Source: Henricia sp. BOLD:AAB3569 (lineage: Eukaryota; Echinodermata; Asteroidea; Spinulosida; Echinasteridae). Taken from it: a DNA stretch of 64,000 nt. The notes under the pieces are model-generated. The model was given only the letters and a program-made list of their open reading frames with translations, did no database searches and had not been told where the DNA came from. The position numbers and the translations under genes were made by a program. Numbering within the stretch: position 1 is the stretch's first letter; every line of letters begins with the position of its first letter. This document shows, one piece after another, positions 1 through 12,560 of the stretch. The stretch lies in the NCBI GenBank assembly GCA_037783545.1, contig JBBELK010000504.1:1116001-1180000 (forward strand), written 5' to 3'.

Positions 1-1523
1 ATAGCAGTAACCATGGGCGTAGCTATGCACGTGATACATCTGGACGTGTGGATACACACGCAAAATCTGTTCCACATAGGCCGTTTTCGAAACGCTCGGT
101 GTTTTACGGTCAGGCTCGGTATTTTGAATTCAATGTCTTCCTTTGTGTGTACATGTACAATGTAGTTTACCTTCGTCGATTCTCTTGGTGTTAATAAATA
201 TGCTCAAGAGGGGTGAACAATCAAATTAGCATTGGCCCAAGATGTTTCTTAATCCATTAATATTGCTGGGATACACAAGGCCGAAGCCACAGACGAAGGC
301 GGTGCTTTTGAAAACAGCCAATATGTCGGAGCTGAACTACAGAGGGCGCTGTTCACCGCGCAAAGATTCACATAATCCGTCCGTTGTTTGCATAAATTTA
401 TTCATTTTGGAAGGTAAACTTATGATGAACAATTGTCCTCAATTTTCAACAGCAGTGCTCGAAATAAGCGGTATCGCATTGCAGTTTGCGATGCAAAAAC
501 AGCAGTTTGCGAACCATAAACTTTGATCGCCTAGCAAAACTGCGAATCAACTTTTTAACACAAGTTTAGTCCAGAATTGCTTCCACCACCAGCATACATC
601 ATATACAGTACATGCTACAAAACTAAATGCAAAAAAGGTTGCCCTTCCCTCACATTTCAAGTTAAAAATCTCAAAGGCTGTATTTAAAACAAACGATGGG
701 CTTACGTTCGATCTCCGCACAGACCCGGGCGCGTGCCTAGTCTGGTTTCCGGACCATAATATTCCCGGCTTTAGTGGGGCGGTAACCAGTCCAACTCATG
801 CCGATCACCGTTTTGTTAACTTGAACGTCATTGGCCAGAATTTACTAGCAGCGGGTCATATTATTTTTATCAGCCAATCAGCATGCGTTTTACAACACGA
901 GTTGGCCTCTTACTCTGAACGGGGAATTCCCTGCACGTGAAATCCCCTGCACGTACGTACGCACATGTAGCTGGGTTGTCGATCGTAATTTTTGTGATCG
1001 TTTTTTCGTGCATCGCAGCGACCGTGTTTTGCTTGATCGTCATTTCTATGGAAAATATTGTCAACTCCCATGGATAATGTGCAAAAATGTATTTGATAAA
1101 TGAGAATATTTCGTGTGGAATGGTCACCAACTACCGGCAATGACCGGCCGGCGGCGGCCGTGTCGCGTCAAGCCTGCCGTGTCGCGTCAAGCCTGCCGGG
1201 CGGGCTGCCACTCTCTGTCTGCCAATCGCACCGTATTTCCGGTAGGAAATAAGTGCTCCTCAATTTCCAGAATTGCTATTCAAATGAAACCAATGATTAG
1301 CAAAATTGCTCCAGCCTGAAAAATAATTATTTCGAGCCTTGAACAGGGGTGGAATTTTCTTATTTTTTATTCGGAATTTGTCTCTCTAGTAACCGAGGAT
1401 CAATACAATACCTACTGTACTTTGACATTGGTTTGAATCAAGCACATTGGTTTTAATCTCGATACGAATGTGGACAAATGTCCATGAGTTTTGGACATCA
1501 GGAAAAGCAGTGAAAAGCAACTT

Positions 1524-1595
1524 GGCTCCACCGGGATTCGAACCGTGGACCTTCTGCTTAACGTGCAGACGCCCTACCAATTGAGCTATGAAGCC
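1524..1595 (-). tRNA. tRNA-like sequence, degenerate (pseudogene or SINE head)
   Basis: Exactly 72 bases on the minus strand fold as a cloverleaf: acceptor stem GGCTTCA with TGGAGCC (7 pairs, one wobble), D arm GCTC/GGGC, anticodon stem TCTGC/GCAGA, T loop TTCGAAT. The anticodon position reads GTT (Asn). The base before it is C instead of the near-invariant T33, and the T stem pairs only 3 of 5. It is therefore more likely a tRNA pseudogene or SINE promoter than a working tRNA. A-box (TAGCTCAATTGG) and B-box (GGTTCGAATCC) are good. Confidence 0.5.
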
Positions 1596-2329
1596 AACTG
1601 GTGGTCTCGAATCACGGTAGTGCAGTTGTTCCCCACCGATTGGGATTGGCTATCACGTGAGCTTAGCAAGCCCTACAGAGGGATAAACCCTTCAATGAGA
1701 TAACCACCCCTCCCAGAGATAATTTAAGATTATGCCCCAAACCCCTGCCTGGCTTGCCCCAATTATTAAGTATGAATAAGTGATTATTTTTAGGGAATCT
1801 GACCCAGGAAACTCTGGGGTGAATAAATTCAATAGAAATGTGGACAAATGCCCATGTTCTTCAATGTGAATGGCCAAGGCAAGGGAATATCATATTACAT
1901 AGCAACAAAAATTTAGTCTGGATATCTGGATACTAAGTATGCATGTGAAAGGACGTAGGCCTATATCAGTACACCACGCAAAAAAAGCTAATGTGACTTT
2001 ATGCCACAAGACAAAAATGCTACGTTAGCAATGCGTTAATTTTAATACTGCCCCGAAATATATACTGTGTTGTATATGAGCTTCCCCATGCGAAGCATAT
2101 GCCCCCAGCTCTTTGACTGTATGCATGATGTATGTGTAGGGAAAATGTCAGGTTCAACTATGCATGGAATTCTAATCATGTTGAGAGCATTCCAAAAGGA
2201 TAAAGAATTATGCTACTGATGTAGAGCAATTGCAGACAGCATACATGTAGCATTACTTATGGGGTTTCCACACTAAATAAATTGTTTCATTAATAAATGG
2301 TGATTACGAAATATTGCATATGTTACTTT

Positions 2330-2510
2330 GCTCAGTTGCACTCTCATGCAACACCAAGAGAAAAATTGGGTTCGTAGGGAAAACCCGAGAGTTATACCAC
2401 TGTGCCTTAGAGCCGTGATGGTAGAGCATCTGCCCAGTGAGTCAGAGGTCTCAAGTTCGAAACCCAATAAGGCCCATATGATCTTTCTCTCATTCCAGGT
2501 TTTTTGACAA
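2330..2510 (+). repeat. tRNA-derived SINE (family with GCCTCATAGCTC-type head)
   Basis: The tRNA-like head is at 2404-2473, with complementary ends GCCTTA/TAAGGC, an A-box region (GATGGTAGAGC) and a degenerate B-box (AGTTCGAAACC). A leader resembling caacaccgagaaaaa lies in front and a tail CATTCCAGGTTTTTTG follows. The same leader, head and tail recur at 19.2, 42.4, 47.7, 49.4 and 62.7 kb. Confidence 0.75.
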
Positions 2511-2798
2511 ATTGCAGGGTTTTTTAGTTACAGAGTTGATAGAAAGCGTTGAAAGTTAGAATGACCAGGATTGAAAATAATGGTGTGCGTGAAACAAGTG
2601 GCATCAAACTCGCCCCAGATTGAACCTCATTTCAACTCGAGTGCACTTCACTGCCTCCTCATTTAAATTATTGATCAATAAAACCTAAAGTTTTTTCTTT
2701 AATTTTTAAGGACAATATTAACACTACATCAGTAACATGTGTACTTTTGGGCTTTTCTATGTAACGCTTGGAAAGAGTACAATGTCCCTCGTATGATA

Positions 2799-3277
2799 CG
2801 GTCGAACCTTGATAATACAGCAATCTGCTTATATGTTATAACAAGGAATTGTTTACAAAATAGGTCAAAATCCTTCTCACGTCATTGTTTTTATTCCTGA
2901 TAACAGGGGCGGATCCAGGGGGAGGTGTAGGGGGCGGTCGCGCCCCCTTTCCTTTAAAAAATAAATAAATAAAAAAAACAAAAACAATTAGCTATAACTT
3001 TTGAAACTGTTGGGGTATCTGCCTCATATAACACACTTTTGCCTGCTTAAAGTGGTTAAATATTGCCTGAAATCGCACCACAGAGCATCTAGAATCCAAA
3101 CAATTTCACCCCATGCCGTTAGGGCTTGTATTGTCTTCACCATTTCATGCTTAAACATTTCACGCCCAACCCCCCCGTTTGGAAAATCCTGGATCCGCCC
3201 CTGGATAATACATGTACACATGTATCACAGGTTAATCTGTGAAGTTCCTAGAACCTCTTATTAACAGGGTTCGACTG
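2799..3277. mobile_element. pogo/Tigger-like MITE with a nested insertion
   Basis: The ends are inverted repeats: cggtcgaaccttgataata at left and tattaacagggttcgactg at right. Both are flanked by TA (2797-2798 and 3278-3279), as expected for Tc1/mariner-superfamily elements. A related right end lies at about 41540-41595. A second element is inserted at 2904-3203. Confidence 0.75.
2904..3203. mobile_element. TIR element CAGGGGCGGATCCAGG, nested
   Basis: A 300-base element has exact 16-base inverted ends (CAGGGGCGGATCCAGG and its complement), flanked by the direct repeat GATAA (2899-2903 and 3204-3208). It sits inside the pogo-like element at 2799-3277. The superfamily is uncertain because a 5-base duplication is atypical for hAT. 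Confidence 0.8.
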
Positions 3278-3689
3278 TATAATCATTGCATCTTGGTAAC
3301 AGAAACAACTCTACCAAATTGGTAAAATCCTCATATTTTTTAAAAGTAAGCCTGATGATTTATGAATTCATCCCACATTTGCAAGAATAAATGCAATTAC
3401 GCACATCCAAATCACTGATGCACAAAATCACACATCCTGATTGTTTTGGCTTCTCGTGTTTATACCGTCAACAAATAGTGTAAAGAAGTGACGTTGGTCT
3501 ATGCTTCTGTGCGGCCAGTGCACAATAACCAAGCTTTTTCCATTCCTTAGCGGAACCAATCCACTGTACCACAATTAGACTGATGCTTGTTATAGAACAC
3601 TTCAATTCCCGCACATGCCCCCAAGCTGTGTACTCATTTTCCCCAACTGAACGTCCGAAGACGACGTGTGTCCTTAAGTGGTTTCCGTG

Positions 3690-3850
3690 GATACAGTTGC
3701 TAGGCAACCAGGGCCCGACTTGGCTTGGGTTGACGCCATCTCCTGCGTGCCGCGGTCGCCGTCGCGAAGCGGGGAAGATGTGCAGACGGGGAGGATATAT
3801 AGCCGGCTCCTATTTCAGGCGGAGTGCTGCGGATTCTTTACTCTGCTGGA
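3690..3850. promoter_or_regulatory. Candidate regulatory island with a perfect X-box and a TATA-like motif
   Basis: GTTGCTAGGCAAC (3696-3708) is a near-palindromic RFX X-box. GC-rich sequence follows, then ggatatatagccggctcc at about 3792. Non-repetitive in this window. It could be an enhancer or an alternative promoter; strand undecided. Confidence 0.3.
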
Positions 3851-4235
3851 ATGTGTGTTATGCATACTGCATGCTTGGTTGATGAAGACTCAATATGTGT
3901 AGTGCATTTACACTGCCTTGCTGCCCAGTCCAAGCCACTGATCTCATTTCATTCAAGGCCTGCGGCATTCACATACAATATGAGCATCCCTCTGTGATTG
4001 AATATTCCTGTGTATTCTCTTAATACAAGTATTCAAATGTAATTTTTAACATCTTTGAAAATTTAAAGACTGTATGCATGAATTGTAATGTCCCAAAATT
4101 TCAATCAATTATTTGACCGGAAAACCTTACTCAAATGGAAGATAGAAGTGGTTTCAACAGTCCAATGCAATAATTCCAGCTAGATATCTTTTCACAAAAA
4201 AGAAAATGATAATTGAAGATGAATTTATATAAATA

Positions 4236-4791
4236 CATTACCCATCAAAACTTGAAAGTTTCAGGTTTTTTTAAAGAAGAAAACGTATAAAACGAAGAAA
4301 ACAAAAAAGCAATATATACGTGTACATGTTAATTTTAGTACCATCTTCGGCCTCAGCAGTGGGCTTTATCAACAAATTGGAGAGCATGCAAAAAGAAACG
4401 GTTTAACTTGATGTTCATCAAATAATCTCCCCTTATGACAGCTACACACAATCTCTGCATCCCGATTGTCAGTTTCTCCAAACATTCAGTGGAAATACGC
4501 CTCTTTTAAGACTCTCCAAAGGTTTTCTTGGCTGTTAATTGGGCTTTTTTTTTTTGACCTTGGGCATTTCTTTCTGACAACTCCTCCCAGAGCAGCTCAA
4601 TGGGATTGAGATCAGGTGACTGGGCAGGCCATTCCATGATGGACAGCACTCCAGATGACTGCTTTCTCTCCAGATACCCCTTACACCTCCGTTTGCTTCA
4701 ATAGTTTGGTTTATTATGAATAAACAAAATAATACTTCCTTCTCAAAAACATAAAACTTTCAAGGTGTTTCCAAAGTATTGAGGGGTAGTG
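4236..4791 (-). mobile_element. Tc1-like transposon, internally deleted, with transposase fragment
   Basis: The inverted ends CATTACCC and GGGGTAGTG, with further imperfect complementarity (ACTTGAAAGTTTCAGG-like), are flanked by TA on both sides (4234-4235, 4792-4793). On the minus strand 4676-4550 reads the Tc1-family transposase C-terminal signature MEWPAQSPDLNPIELLWEEL, which includes the catalytic-region Asp/Glu (DLNPIE). Downstream, 4530-4380 still resembles the C-terminal tail (KLTIGMQRLCVAVIRGDY) but is frame-shifted and has stops. At 556 bases it is far shorter than an intact element of about 1.3-1.7 kb. It cannot encode a working enzyme. Confidence 0.85.
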
Positions 4792-4852
4792 TATGTGTGC
4801 ACACAACTTTTTTTTTTTTACAAGGGTGACCTACATGTACATTGTATATAGG

Positions 4853-5343
4853 TCCGTTTACACTCGATTCGCCTTTGCCGAATCAAACTCTGCAATTTCC
4901 AAAAAGGGGAGTTGAAGCCGGGTAGGCACTAAGTGTAAACGCAAAAGGTGAATTGAAAAAGGCGGATCAGACCCGGGTCCGGTTCGCCTTTTTCAAGTCA
5001 CCTTTGGGGTAGGGTTGAACCCCGCAATTGCGGGGTTGAACCCTGCAATCGTCAAGGTCGCTTGTAGTGTAAACGCTACCCGAATACAGATTCGGCAATT
5101 TGAGTGTCCTTGGGGCAGTGCCCGCAGTGTAGTAGATTTAATTGACCAATCTGGCACTATAGTGCAGCAACACCTAACAGCTCACGCATGCGCTGCAGTT
5201 ACATTTAGTGGTGACTTGAAGCGGTTTTTGAAGGCGAGTTTAAGCGATTTGGGGTGTAGTGTAAACGCGGCAAATGTTCAGTTTTGTGGTCGCAATAAAA
5301 ATGCTGGGTCTGTATCCACCTCTGCCGGTTCGAGTGTAAACGT
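4853..5343. mobile_element. MITE with GTTTACACTCGA ends
   Basis: The inverted ends share CGTTTACACTCGA. The motif agtgtaaacg recurs inside (near 4951, 5068 and 5262). A partial copy is at 59352-59523. Internal inverted segment: aaccccgcaattgcggggtt at 5019-5038. Confidence 0.7.
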
Positions 5344-5734
5344 GGTGCAAGTGAACAAATCTAGGTCTCTAACTACTGTGGTAATATGGCTCCATTTTCT
5401 GTGCAGTATAGCCAGAGAACCAGCCTAAACAAGATGCGGCTTAACAAAATTTCTTAAAAGCATGGACAGAGTTCCCATTGTTTTTTCGGCATGTAGATTA
5501 ATTACTAAGCCGACTTGTACACAAGTTGGTTTTTATCATACACATCCTCAATCACACTTGGAGATAACATAATTTGTGACAGTTTTCCAATACTGCAATC
5601 TACCTTTAACATTTCTTATGGGAGAAATCCCTAGTCTTTGAATTAAATTATCTGAAAGTAGACGTACATGTACACTGTATTTAACATAACCTTACTTAAT
5701 TCCTGTATAACATATTGTACAGTTAGCAGTGGCG

Positions 5735-5800
5735 TAGCTAAAGGGGGCGGTCCCCCCTCCCCCCAATATTTATTTTATTCGGCAGTCAGCACATTCATAA
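5735..5800 (+). mobile_element. Single TIR end CAGTGGCGTAGCTA
   Basis: cagtggcgtagctaaagggg resembles one terminus of a common animal DNA-transposon type; no partner end was found nearby. Confidence 0.4.
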
Positions 5801-6702
5801 AGAATCATAAAGGCACGGCTATATCGGCAAAGCTATTATGACACTGGTAAAATCTAACTGCTGGTGATTACAGTGGTACCGCTACAAATAACAGCAGTAG
5901 GCCTACCACTAAAAATAATGGCGATACGCTAAAAATAACCGCTGTCAATATACCGGCAGTTAGAATAAGTTTGTGTAAGACACAAGTCTAACTGTTTTTG
6001 CACAAAACCTTGAGTGGACTTGCACCCAAATCATTGTCTCATAGTACAAAATACCAACTCATGCATTATGTGTCAGGGAAGCCCTTTGAACAAAATTGAT
6101 AGCACGTCCCACTTGAATGGGAGAAGCAAGGCAGAAGACTATCATGTATAGGTATGGTAGGAGTCCAATGTACAGAGAATTTATCAAGGAGTCTAATAAC
6201 TCATACCCAACTCCCTGTCATAAAGTCTTTTTTAAACAGCTCCATCATATATACGAATGTTATCCATCACTATCCATCGCGCTCAATTCGAGATGTACTC
6301 TGTAAGAGTCGTTTAATTGAGTATTATTTGTTCAACAGGAAATGCTTTGTTGGTTAGATACTTCATTCAGTCCCTCGATGCTATTTTGAGCAAATATGAG
6401 GAAATGGCCACAAAAAGACTAAAATTCAAATTAATTAGTATTCTTTCATACAAGGTGTGCCAGGTCTTTTAATATATTTACTTGTCAGCTTTTTATTAAT
6501 TTGTCGAATATGACTGTCTTAATCCTTCCATGGGTGTAAAGAGAATAAAAGATTTTATATTTTGTAAATTTTAACAGAATGGAAATCAGGAAATCACCAG
6601 AACCATTTCCCTTCAACTAGGTGGCTGCCTGGCCAAGGCGCACAACCCTATCAGCACATAGATTGTGGCATTCCCAGCTCCCCAAGTATCGCTGAGGTTG
6701 AC

Positions 6703-7130
6703 TTAAGTGGTGTTCCCATTGGACTAATTTTTGTGAAACTCCCGTGGTTGTGCGGGAGAGTAACAAAATTTAGTCCAATGGGGATGCACGGAGAATTAGC
6801 GTCCCTGTAAAGCTACCGCGACCACGATGTAAAACTTACAGGGTGAGAGAGGCCGCGGAAACTTTCCGCTCAGCCGCGGGAGTTTTACAGGGCCATCGAA
6901 AAGTCCATTAATGGGAACAGTTTCGCCCTGTAAAATGAACACGACCCTGCAGTAAACTATGGGCCTGCACGGCAAAAGTTTACTGCAAGGTCGCGGTAGC
7001 TTTCCGCATGGGCACTGAAAACAATTGCAAATGGGAACGCATGGGAAGATTACACGAAGGAATGTTACCGAAGGTCGCGGTAACTTCCCGCGAGGCAGCG
7101 GAAAAGAAAGTCCAATGGGAACGTGCCTTA
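6703..7130. mobile_element. MITE, TTCCCATTGGACT subfamily
   Basis: The inverted ends share TTCCCATTGGACT, preceded by TTAAG at the left and its complement at the right. GC-rich internal inverted segments (for example ctcccgtggttgtgcgggag) follow. Related copies are at 10515-10871 and 11239-11590. Confidence 0.75.
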
Positions 7131-7131
7131 A

Positions 7132-7262
7132 TAAGCAATTGAGATTAAGTGTCTTGCCCATGGACACAAACATGTTGGCACTAGAGAGGCTCGAACCCAC
7201 AACCTCTTCGTCATGAGCACGGCTGTGTACATGTACCCACTGGACCACAATGGACAGTGCAA
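7132..7262 (-). repeat. tRNA-derived SINE, second type
   Basis: On the minus strand a tRNA-like head (TGTGGTCCAGTGGGTACATG, with B-box GGGTTCGAGCC) is followed by gtccatgggcaagacactta. A phrase of this kind recurs in the SINEs at 11.6, 15.5 and 20.8 kb. Confidence 0.65.
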
Positions 7263-8985
7263 TAAAAAGCAACATTTAAAACCAGTCAATATATCATTGC
7301 CAATCTGAAATTTATTTTTACTTTTGACAGACAAAATATAATAAAATCAAATTTCACAGTACATACTGTACGTTGTATAGTCGTTCAAAATAAAATAGGG
7401 CAATAACTCGGCAGCTTCGCTAAATGATTTCCCGTGCTATTCCGGCTACACTGTATGTGCAGACTGCAACTGGTATAATGCTCTTTGCAATGATCAATCT
7501 GTGGCAGTTATGCCACTGACAACATTAACCTCCACCATTGCCAGCCGGAAGGATCAAATTAAACTACAGTGAAGATTGATGCTGCATCAAATGAGATGCA
7601 GCCATCTTAAAAGGCACATTGTCTGTGCTAATACTAGTGATAGAGCCAATTTTACTTAAACATTTTCAAAAATGTATGCATTTGTTTCACAATTTTGACA
7701 AACTCTGTTCACACCAGAGAAAAATTGACAAAGATTTGTTAATCATGATTAGTTAATGAAGTGTGCATACACATCTCACTTAACCAAGATTAAACGAAGA
7801 TCGATACTATTCAATTTAAGCAACCGCTAACGAAAATCGAAATAAGCTTTCTGACGCCCCCATCTCATTACATGTCAAATCGCTTCGAACGAAGTGGGCG
7901 TGTTAACATTACAAACTTGTTTTGTCAAATTAATTGATCTCTTCGTCGAATGAACCTATTGAACGTCCTTGAACGAAGCGATTCTCTTAAGCACTAGTGG
8001 ATTCGTAGGGATTCTCCAAAGCCATTTTGCAAAAAATTTTAGCAAATTGTAGTGCTTTAGGCCTATATACACGTACAATACAGTTACGTTGCGCGACTTA
8101 TTAGGAATACATATAAATGTCTATGATCTTAATTTGCTACGGTTCCTTAAGATACGACTCACAGTACAATTTGAAAATTTTTGAACGTGTTCAAAAACCT
8201 ATGACAATCCCCAACAGGCCAGAGCATGATCAAAAATTTACGAGAACCCGCGACAGGCTACAACATGTTCATATCCCTACAACAACCAGCGACTGGCCAC
8301 AACCACTCATGAAACATAAGCTACAAATTGCGATTACATGTACCTATGGAAAGCATCCTCCCACTGTGCGACAATCGAGGACAGGTAATCTCAACCAATC
8401 TTACCTAAATCGTGAGAAATTGGGAGCACAATTGCTCAGTGGGAGGTTTAACTGTGGCTAAAAAGCTCTCAGTACGCAGGTTCTAACTTCCAAACAGTGG
8501 GAGAAACCACCAAGCTGAAAGCATATTGGTTTTCCCAAGGAATCATCACAATAGGATATTGTCTGAAGAAGGATTAGCATTTTGTTGGAGAGTGTCTTGC
8601 ATTCTTATAAAGGCATTGTCTTGATGAATGACTTGAGGGTCAAGAGACAAGTTAGAGGGCGCACAGCACAAAGGCACGACTTTGAGAGGATGGCTGTTTT
8701 GTGCCCATGTTCAGGGGGATTTGCACAACAACAGTGTGCCAAGAGGTTTTTGAGGGGAGTGGCCTTGCTGGTCTACACACCTGTCAAAAGAAGTTGTTTA
8801 CATATGCATCTAATGGGCTTTTAACATTACACAATTGTCAGGGTTGACAGGGTTTGAAAATATGTGGTGTTTCACACTTGAAAATGTTCAACCCCATGCC
8901 AACCCAGAGATTGGTTTCACCCTGGGTTGAACTCAACCCTGTATCAGACAAGGGTTGAGTTTGCAAAAACATCATTCTTTGCCAG

Positions 8986-9450
8986 GTTGCGGACACAGCT
9001 TAGGACGTTTTCCTCTCAGTAACTTTTCCCCGAGTTCAGCGGTTACTTTTCCTGACCAACTGCTTCCCAGGAAAATTGACCAGGGAACCTTTCCCGAGCT
9101 GATGAGTCCAGTCCGGACACAGTGAGTCGGTAAAAGCGCTCTGAAAGCGTATGTCACAGGCTGCTGTGCGCCGCGCTCGTATGTGCATTAAAATATTGAA
9201 TTCCGCCAACAGAGGGCGCCCTTCTGCGGTTAAGTGATCCGTTCGGTTCCAATGGGACCCGCCCAATTATGTCTGGGCCGTGAAGGTCAAACTGCGAAGG
9301 GACACTGCGCATGCTCTCCCACAGTCTCGGTAAAATGTTCCCGTTTCAAAAAGTCCATGTGCGGACAGCAGTAAAATTTAGCAATTTTTCATTTTACCAT
9401 CGTCTCGGTAAAACCTCCCAAAAAACAAGTCCAATGCGGACATGGCTTTA
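8986..9450. mobile_element. MITE, CCGCATTGGACTT subfamily, with a 112-base nested insertion
   Basis: The right end is aagtccaatgcggacatggc; the left end is truncated. The body matches 40871-41269 and 24603-24966. A segment at 9156-9267, absent from those copies, is flanked by TATGTC on both sides (9150-9155, 9268-9273), a target-site duplication. Confidence 0.8.
9156..9267. mobile_element. 112-base insertion with TATGTC target-site duplication
   Basis: Found by comparison with the uninterrupted relatives at 24.8 and 41.1 kb. It has no obvious TIR; it contains ccaacagagggcgcccttct. Family unknown. Confidence 0.7.
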
Positions 9451-10514
9451 GTCTCCTTTAAGATTTCTACTGCAATATGTAGCGACTGTTGCAGCACGAT
9501 GCACATACAGTACATGTATATACACTGCTTGCACTCGGCAAAAACCGCTACTCTCCAATGCTAACCGCATCCGATCTGTCAACACTAACTACCGGTCTCT
9601 TAGATTTACCAATTCATTCTGCGGATATTCCATCTTGTCCCTTACTCATTCAATCCCAGTTTCTCTCCTAGCTTCCACGTGAAAGATTTTGTAGCAAATA
9701 ATGCCTTTGCATTACTCCCCATCCTCACCTCCCCCCTTTTCCCAGGTTCCGTTTTTCAGCGATTAATATTCCGCACAGAAAACCACGTGGAGACGAAAAT
9801 TCCAATTTCCTTGTATGCTGATGGCTGGTTTTGCACAGTGCCGACAGTCAGTCTGATGCATGGGCTATTTGCTTAAGTCATTGTGGATTCTTTGAAACTT
9901 GAGTTACGTGCCCATGGTGCAAAATGTACTCTGAATGTGGATGAGGCTAACCAGTCGGTCTACCCATAGATACTGTACGGCACAGTGCATCATCAACAAA
10001 GTTGCAAGCCTTCTATCGCGTTCAGATATGACTTGCACTTTCAACTTGGAAATAGTCAGATTGGGAACACTTTTCACTAATACTAGGACACACTTAATGT
10101 TTACCAACACAAATTGTACAACACTGGACATCTGCAAAATTGACCTGAAAAATTTCACCTGTAAACTGACAGGAATTTTTCCACACTTGACTTGAAATGG
10201 TTATAAAAGTACCAATTTTGTGAGATTTGAGGATTTTACAAAAAACGCTGGCATGCATTTTCTTCTTTTAAAAATGTTTTTTTTTTCTTTTATTAAGTCT
10301 TAAGGGTTTTACGCCCAAATTTTTCAATTTCTAAGCTAATTCCTGTGAATTTCATAATTTTTTTCACCATAATGTCACACATTTTGATACTCCAACAAGA
10401 GGCTTGAAATTCTGCTACTGAAAGGACAAGATAAAGGAACAGCAAGCACTGAGAATTAGCCCAAGTGGGACACTTCATAAAAATGGCAAACTTACTCAAA
10501 TGAAAAGTAAAGCA

Positions 10515-10871
10515 CAGCCGTATTCGCAATGGACTTTTTGTTCCGCTAACTTACAGAAAGTTATCATAACTTGCGGTATTATTCTTCCATCTAATCTTAC
10601 CATGTCATGTTCTCTATTTAATGGAAACTTTCCCATTGCTTATTTTAGGGCTGCGTAACATTTACAGGCTTACCCAGGGACTAAATTCAGCCCTGTAAAT
10701 TTACCACATCTCAGTGGACTGTTTCTGCGCCCTTTTTTGACATTGTGGCAACTTTTACTTGACAGGTACATTACATGTAGTTCTCCAGGCTTCCCCATCG
10801 GGCTTAATTTGGTAATTTTACCATACAACTGAGGTAATTTTAACCAGAAAGTCCAATGGGAACACGGCTTA
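10515..10871. mobile_element. MITE, TTCCCATTGGACT subfamily
   Basis: The right end agtccaatgggaacacggct and the left end agccgtattcgcaatggact are complementary. The interior is AT-richer and diverged from the copy at 6703-7130. Confidence 0.7.
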
Positions 10872-11238
10872 TGTTATCATTTTCTCCCAAATAAATAAAA
10901 TCAATGATCTTTTGGTCAGAACCAGGGTAAACATGCCATTACATAATTTGCATATAACTGTATAATGGAACAAGCAAACAAACTGCAGCCATTCACCTAT
11001 TAGTATTAAATCTGGTTGTATGCACACTCCTTTGAACTGTGGCTCTAATCACTTATGTAACAATATTGGATGTTTTGAGTTGACACAAAGAGCAGGAAAT
11101 CAGTGTATTGGGTTTAGCTCTTGTGGTTTGTTGATGTCTCAATTATTCAATTATGGTGTGGACAAGAGGTGCAATGGAGTGGAAATTACTGTGGGTGGTA
11201 CAGTGCATGCAGTGAAGGCTAACAGGCAGAGTTACTTG

Positions 11239-11590
11239 CAATGTTCCCATTGGACTTTTTTGGTTAAACTACAGGGTAGATTTACAAAATTAAGTGCAAT
11301 GGGGACACATGGAGAACTAGTGTCCCTGTTAATTTACAGCGGCCATGATGTAAAACTTACAGGCCAAGAGGGGCCACTGAAACTTTTGACTCAGGGCTGT
11401 ATTTTAGTCCAGTGGGAACAGTTTGGCCCTGTAAAGTATGTAGTTCCCACCATGGAGGTGTTCCCACTGGATCTTTTTTTGGTTAAACTACTGTGGTTGT
11501 ACGATAACATTCCAAATTAGGTCCAATGGGGACACACAGAGAACTACATGTAGAGTCTCTGTTAAGTTACCATGGCCACGATGTAAAACT
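11239..11590. mobile_element. MITE, TTCCCATTGGACT subfamily, one full and one broken copy
   Basis: gttcccattggactttttt at 11242 starts a copy closely similar to the left half of 6703-7130. A second start (gttcccactggatctttttt) appears near 11460. The right end is lost where the SINE at 11592 begins. Confidence 0.65.
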
Positions 11591-11591
11591 T

Positions 11592-11775
11592 CGATATCCG
11601 GCTGTGGTACCTGTGCCCTTGAGCAAGGCATTTAACCACTATTGCTCCATTCTTCAGAAGGGATGTAAAGCAGTTAGTCTAGTGTGTTCAGTAATGCACT
11701 GAAAGATCCCAGAGCACTACCCGGTGTCTATGGCTGTCATCTGTCAATGGCGCCACCCATCTATGTACACTCCCA
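11592..11775 (+). repeat. SINE body and tail, second type
   Basis: Contains cctgtgcccttgagcaaggc and ends ggcgccacccatcta. It matches the minus-strand copy at 20824-21105 along its length but lacks most of the tRNA-like head. Confidence 0.7.
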
Positions 11776-12429
11776 GGTTATACGTACATCTTTTTCAAGA
11801 AAATGAAAATTAACATTCCACAGTTTGGAAAAAGATTACAAGCGTGAAGCCATAAATGCATTTTCAGGGAATAACATTAATGAGATTTTCTATCATAGTT
11901 GAAGTTCTTCAAAATTCCCCAAAAGTTCTTTAAAAGTCCTTTTCACAAAATGCTATAATAAGCCTGAACAAATTGTTCTGTACTGTGGTGTGACCATGGG
12001 TCCACCTTAATTGTCCCTCCTTTGCTGGGCAACAATCAGTTAAATAAAACAACTAATCTTTCATTTGCCACTGATAACGAACTGAGGACCATATTAAATA
12101 TCTGTAAGGTCATAAACCTTAACCCCATTTTTAACAGGTTATACCACCTTATCAGTAATTTTTTCATTGTTGGGTTGGAAGTGCAGTGAATTGAATATAG
12201 CCTAATGCTTCAAATGAAAACAACACCCAACATCCACGTTTGTATTTATTCTTGAAAATGAAAATCTTCTGAAAATAAAAACACACAAATTGAAAGGCAT
12301 TGGCCTCTAGAGGCCATATTTTGACTTTTTATAATATTTTTACAGATTAAAACAAAATATCTTTTTACATTTTTGTAATCAAACATGGTACACCCGATTC
12401 TCACTCTAACAAACAAAAATCGGTTTTCT

Positions 12430-12500
12430 TTTTTGTGGAAAAAGCACTTAGTATAGCCTGCAGAACTTACTGCATTGTGTAAGAGCAAATACATACAAAA
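12430..12500 (+). repeat. SINE tail fragment
   Basis: The segment ggaaaaagcacttagtatag and the following gcattgtgtaagagcaaata match the tail of the SINE at 13263-13432. Confidence 0.5.
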
Positions 12501-12560
12501 ATCCATTTTTATTTTGTAGGCCTACATGTATAGATTGACGCAATAAATACCTTATTTCAT

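Noticed and set aside
1524-1595. Functional tRNA-Asn(GTT)
   Set aside because: C at position 33 and a broken T stem argue for a pseudogene or SINE head; retained only as tRNA-like.
6796-7275. Minus-strand open frame of 159 codons
   Set aside because: Lies in a GC-rich MITE and the adjoining SINE.
10400-10529. Possible later FOXN exon on the minus strand (acceptor cttgtcctttcag)
   Set aside because: The frame is open, but the residues do not resemble FOXN proteins and no good donor follows.
11020-11520. Plus-strand open frame of 166 codons
   Set aside because: Mostly MITE sequence (TTCCCATTGGACT subfamily).
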